This document shows positions 6,756-8,504 of a stretch of 8,504 nucleotides of DNA, one piece after another. Origin of the DNA: Bacteroidetes bacterium UBA6491. Its GTDB lineage: Bacteria; Bacteroidota; Bacteroidia; NS11-12g; UBA9320. Within the stretch, counting starts at the first letter, position 1, and the number at the start of each line of letters is the position of its first letter. The notes below the pieces were generated by a model. It worked only from the letters and a program-made list of their open reading frames with translations. It was not told the origin of the DNA and did not search any database. Location of the stretch: the NCBI GenBank assembly GCA_002436505.1, contig DJML01000126.1, forward strand, positions 8,828-17,331, read 5' to 3'. A program made the translations under genes and the position numbers.

Positions 6756-6784
6756 TTTATTCGATGCACTAAATGATATCTTTG
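6756..6784 (+). promoter_or_regulatory. Promoter of the FAD oxidoreductase gene
   Basis: TTTA (6756-6759), 17 bp, TATCTTTG (6777-6784), a full match to the Bacteroidota -7 box. The GTG start at 6789 is only 4 bases past it, so the transcript should have almost no leader. It lies in the 83-bp divergent spacer shared with the porin gene. Confidence 0.5.
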
Positions 6785-6788
6785 TCTT

Positions 6789-7844
6789 GTGCATGATTTT
6801 TTGATCATTGGTATGGGTGTGGCCGGAGGAAGCCTGGCTAAAACGTTGATTGACGGCGGGGTTGATATTGTGGTCGTGAATCATGAAGATACCTCTTCCT
6901 CAAGTAATGTTGCAGCCGGCCTTTTAAATCCGATCACCGGACGAAAATTCAGCTTAACATGGGAGGCTGTCAACGTATTCAATAAACTTGATGCATTTTA
7001 CAGCAAGATCCAAACGGACCATAACACCACTTTTTTTCACAGAATGCCTATCTACAGGATTTGTGCATCCATGCGCGAACTGAACGATTGGAGTGCTAAA
7101 GCCGGAGAGCCGGATTATTCAGATTTTGTTGCGGCTGGTTTTGAGCCTGATCCTGCCATTCTCGATGCCCAGTGGGGAACGATCGGAACATCGAAGGGCG
7201 GTTACGTTAATATTCCCGTTTACCTGGAACTGATAAAAAAGGAATTAGGTGATCGTTACATTGCTGTTGACTCGTTGCTTAAGACGGATGAGATCGTGGT
7301 CAATAAATCCTTTGTTGAATGGAATGGGTTACGCGCGAAACAACTGATCCTTTGCGAAGGATACCTGGCCTATCAGGAGAAGTTTTTCGGTCATTTGCCA
7401 TTTACACCTATGAAGGGAGAAATCCTGGAACTTGATATTCCCGGGTTGTACCGTGACAGGATTCTCATCAGAAGTGGTTTTATTGTCCCTTTTGGCGAGG
7501 ACATTTTTCTGGGAGGAGCTACCTACGACTGGCGCAATGTGAATGCCAACCCCACCAGCGAGGCCCGTGAACAGATCCTTGAACGACTGTCGGGGTACAT
7601 AAAGCTTCCAATAGAGGTTGTAGGTCACCGGGCGGCGGTCCGGCCGGCGATCAAAGACCGCAAACCGGTTATTGGTACACATCATTCTTATAGAAATGTG
7701 CATTTGTTCAATGGCATGGGAAGCAAAGGAACCTCATTGAGCCCGTTTCTTGCAGACAAACTGGTTGGTTTCCTGTTAGGTGGTGATAAGTTGCCGGAAG
7801 AAGTAGATCTGAACCGTTTTATTGTTGGTAAAAGTACTACTTAA
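6789..7844 (+). CDS. FAD-dependent oxidoreductase, DAO (glycine oxidase-like) family
   Basis: 351 residues, cytoplasmic, no signal peptide. An N-terminal Rossmann dinucleotide fold is clear: DFLIIGMGVAGGSLA gives GxGxxG at residues 8-13. SSNVAAGLLNPITGRKF (38-54) is the DAO-family segment that follows, and GHRAAVRP (279-286) with FNGMGSKG (309-316 region) closes the FAD site near the C-terminus, as in ThiO-type glycine oxidases and the MnmC oxidase domain. The likely reaction is FAD-linked oxidation of an amine or amino acid; the substrate cannot be read from the sequence. The end of the second Rossmann strand has VVVNHED instead of the usual VVVVE, so the ribose-binding acid is shifted or absent. 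GTG 6789 is the only start before the FAD motif, because a TGA lies in frame at 6774-6776. It is not obviously in an operon with the envelope genes. Confidence 0.87.
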   Translation: MHDFLIIGMGVAGGSLAKTLIDGGVDIVVVNHEDTSSSSNVAAGLLNPITGRKFSLTWEAVNVFNKLDAFYSKIQTDHNTTFFHRMPIYRICASMRELNDWSAKAGEPDYSDFVAAGFEPDPAILDAQWGTIGTSKGGYVNIPVYLELIKKELGDRYIAVDSLLKTDEIVVNKSFVEWNGLRAKQLILCEGYLAYQEKFFGHLPFTPMKGEILELDIPGLYRDRILIRSGFIVPFGEDIFLGGATYDWRNVNANPTSEAREQILERLSGYIKLPIEVVGHRAAVRPAIKDRKPVIGTHHSYRNVHLFNGMGSKGTSLSPFLADKLVGFLLGGDKLPEEVDLNRFIVGKSTT

Positions 7845-8060
7845 ATTAACCCTGTTTTTTTGACTCTTGCTCATTCCTGGTTCAATAAACTCAAATAACG
7901 ATGAACAACTTTCTGAATGCATTGAAAGAGAAACTGTTTCATGAGCCGGTCACAACCTGATCATGCTCCTTAGTGCTACATGGAAATATTTGTGTATCTA
8001 TTCTTTTAACCCGCTGATAGTAAACTGATTATCTTATAATAAATAGATACTGATAGCTTG

Positions 8061-8092
8061 AAAAAAAGAAGCCTGGTTCTTGCGAACCAGGC
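8061..8092 (-). terminator. Intrinsic terminator, leftward, for the kdsC transcript
   Basis: GCCTGGTTC (8071-8079) pairs perfectly with GAACCAGGC (8084-8092) around a 4-base loop. On the minus strand the stem is followed by TTCTTTTTTT (plus-strand A-tract 8061-8070). There is no T-run on the plus strand, so it acts leftward only, about 130 bp past the kdsC stop. Confidence 0.75.
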
Positions 8093-8121
8093 CAAAATAA
8101 ACCAAACTAACCATGAAAATA

Positions 8122-8137
8122 GCCTTAGAATTAAGGC
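8122..8137. repeat. Short hairpin GCCTTA-GAAT-TAAGGC
   Basis: Perfect 6-bp stem with a 4-base loop between kdsC and its terminator. It has no T-run on either side and could be a 3'-UTR structure. Function unknown. Confidence 0.4.
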
Positions 8138-8225
8138 AGTGCAATAATAATATCAATTTTTGAATGTAGCTAGAATAAACGGGTGAAAAGTTGTAATATT
8201 TTTAACAGAATATGTTAAACCGCTG

Positions 8226-8504
8226 TTAATGAGGCACCCAAGTTTTCTGAATTTTCAAAGTTTTTTCAACAACATCACGAACGCATCCTTTTCCTCCATG
8301 ATATTCAGAAATATAATCGGCGATTACACGTATGTCAATTGTAGCATCATTGGGGCAGGCAGCTATTCCAACGGTTCGCATGATTTCCAGGTCAGGTATG
8401 TCGTCTCCCATATACAGGCAATTTTCACGTTTGATGTTGTTCTCTTTCAAATACGATTCGAAAATTGCGGTTTTATCAGAGATGTTCGTAAATATGTCAG
8501 TGAT
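8226..8504 (-). CDS. kdsC: 3-deoxy-D-manno-octulosonate 8-phosphate phosphatase (KdsC), N-terminus beyond window
   Basis: C-terminal 92 residues of a HAD-superfamily phosphatase that removes phosphate from Kdo-8-phosphate, giving Kdo for the LPS inner core; cytoplasmic, magnesium-dependent. The frame stays open to the right edge, and the residues before the TTG at 8448-8450 are family sequence (ITDIFTNISDKTAIFESYL), so the gene is cut, not short. Seen: ISDK with the HAD motif III lysine, YMGDDIPDLEIM with the motif IV aspartates (GDD codons near 8400-8408), a stretch PNDA, and HGGKGCVRDVVEK, matching the GGRGAVRE segment of E. coli KdsC. Motif I (DxDG) is off the edge. A YrbI-like phosphatase acting on another nine- or eight-carbon sugar acid is the main alternative. 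Stop TAA at 8226-8228. Confidence 0.88.
   Translation of the reverse strand: MTDIFTNISDKTAIFESYLKENNIKRENCLYMGDDIPDLEIMRTVGIAACPNDATIDIRVIADYISEYHGGKGCVRDVVEKTLKIQKTWVPH

Larger units (their letters stand above)
7845..8225. other. Gene-free stretch with hairpins
   Basis: No gene I can support. A 19-codon frame at 7901-7960 (MNNFLNALKEKLFHEPVTT) reads like protein but has no recognisable partner and may be a gene remnant. The right half holds a leftward terminator (8061-8092), a hairpin (8122-8137) and a dyad TTAACAG/CTGTTAA (8202-8208 with 8223-8229) spanning the kdsC stop codon. Most of 8061-8225 is probably the 3' untranslated part of the kdsC transcript. Confidence 0.5.

Noticed and set aside
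7329..7703. 124-codon open frame antisense to the FAD oxidoreductase
   Set aside because: Shadow of a clear DAO-family gene; no domain or start signal of its own.
8103..8160. Frame starting ATGAAAATAG at 8113 as a small exported protein
   Set aside because: About 16 codons, no hydrophobic signal core, and it overlaps the hairpin at 8122-8137.

Overview
The window looks like chromosomal DNA of a member of the Bacteroidota, probably of the Cytophagales/Chitinophagales type. Supporting signs are a Porin_10-type outer-membrane protein, repeated TAnnTTTG (-7) promoter boxes with TTG/TTTA about 17-21 bp upstream, the lack of convincing Shine-Dalgarno sites at the main genes, and the fused OmpA architecture. 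No mobile element, CRISPR array, tRNA or rRNA is visible.

Layout. (1) 1-851, plus strand: 3' part of a branched-chain aminotransferase gene (ilvE), cut by the left edge. (2) 852-1653: an 800-bp gap without a convincing protein gene but rich in signals. It holds two perfect TTATCCACA DnaA boxes, a Bacteroidota-type promoter, a sigma-54-like promoter, a stem with a GNRA loop, a strong intrinsic terminator, and an inverted repeat just before the next start codon. Together these suggest a small RNA gene and possibly a DnaA-binding region. (3) 1654-2760, plus: exported protein with two OmpA-type peptidoglycan-binding domains around a regulatory-like beta domain. (4) 2852-4780, plus: a 642-residue protein whose C-terminal 400 residues carry the hallmarks of the LpxR lipid A 3'-O-deacylase barrel, preceded by about 200 mainly helical residues. 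(5) 4777-6705, minus: Porin_10-type outer-membrane barrel, convergent with gene 4 and sharing a TTAA stop overlap. (6) 6789-7844, plus: DAO-family FAD oxidoreductase, divergent from the porin over an 83-bp spacer, probably with a very short or absent 5' leader. (7) 7845-8225: gene-free stretch with hairpins, including a terminator reading leftward. (8) 8226-8504, minus: 3' part of a KdsC-type Kdo-8-phosphate phosphatase gene, cut by the right edge.

The centre of the window is an envelope region: a wall-binding protein, a lipid A-modifying barrel and a porin, with a Kdo (LPS core) gene nearby. The OmpA-type gene and the LpxR-type gene lie 91 bp apart in the same direction with no terminator between them, so they may be one transcription unit. 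The item most worth follow-up is the LpxR-like barrel with a long periplasmic helical extension next to a tandem OmpA protein whose second domain has lost its ligand-binding aspartate. All family assignments come from recognised motifs, not from a search.
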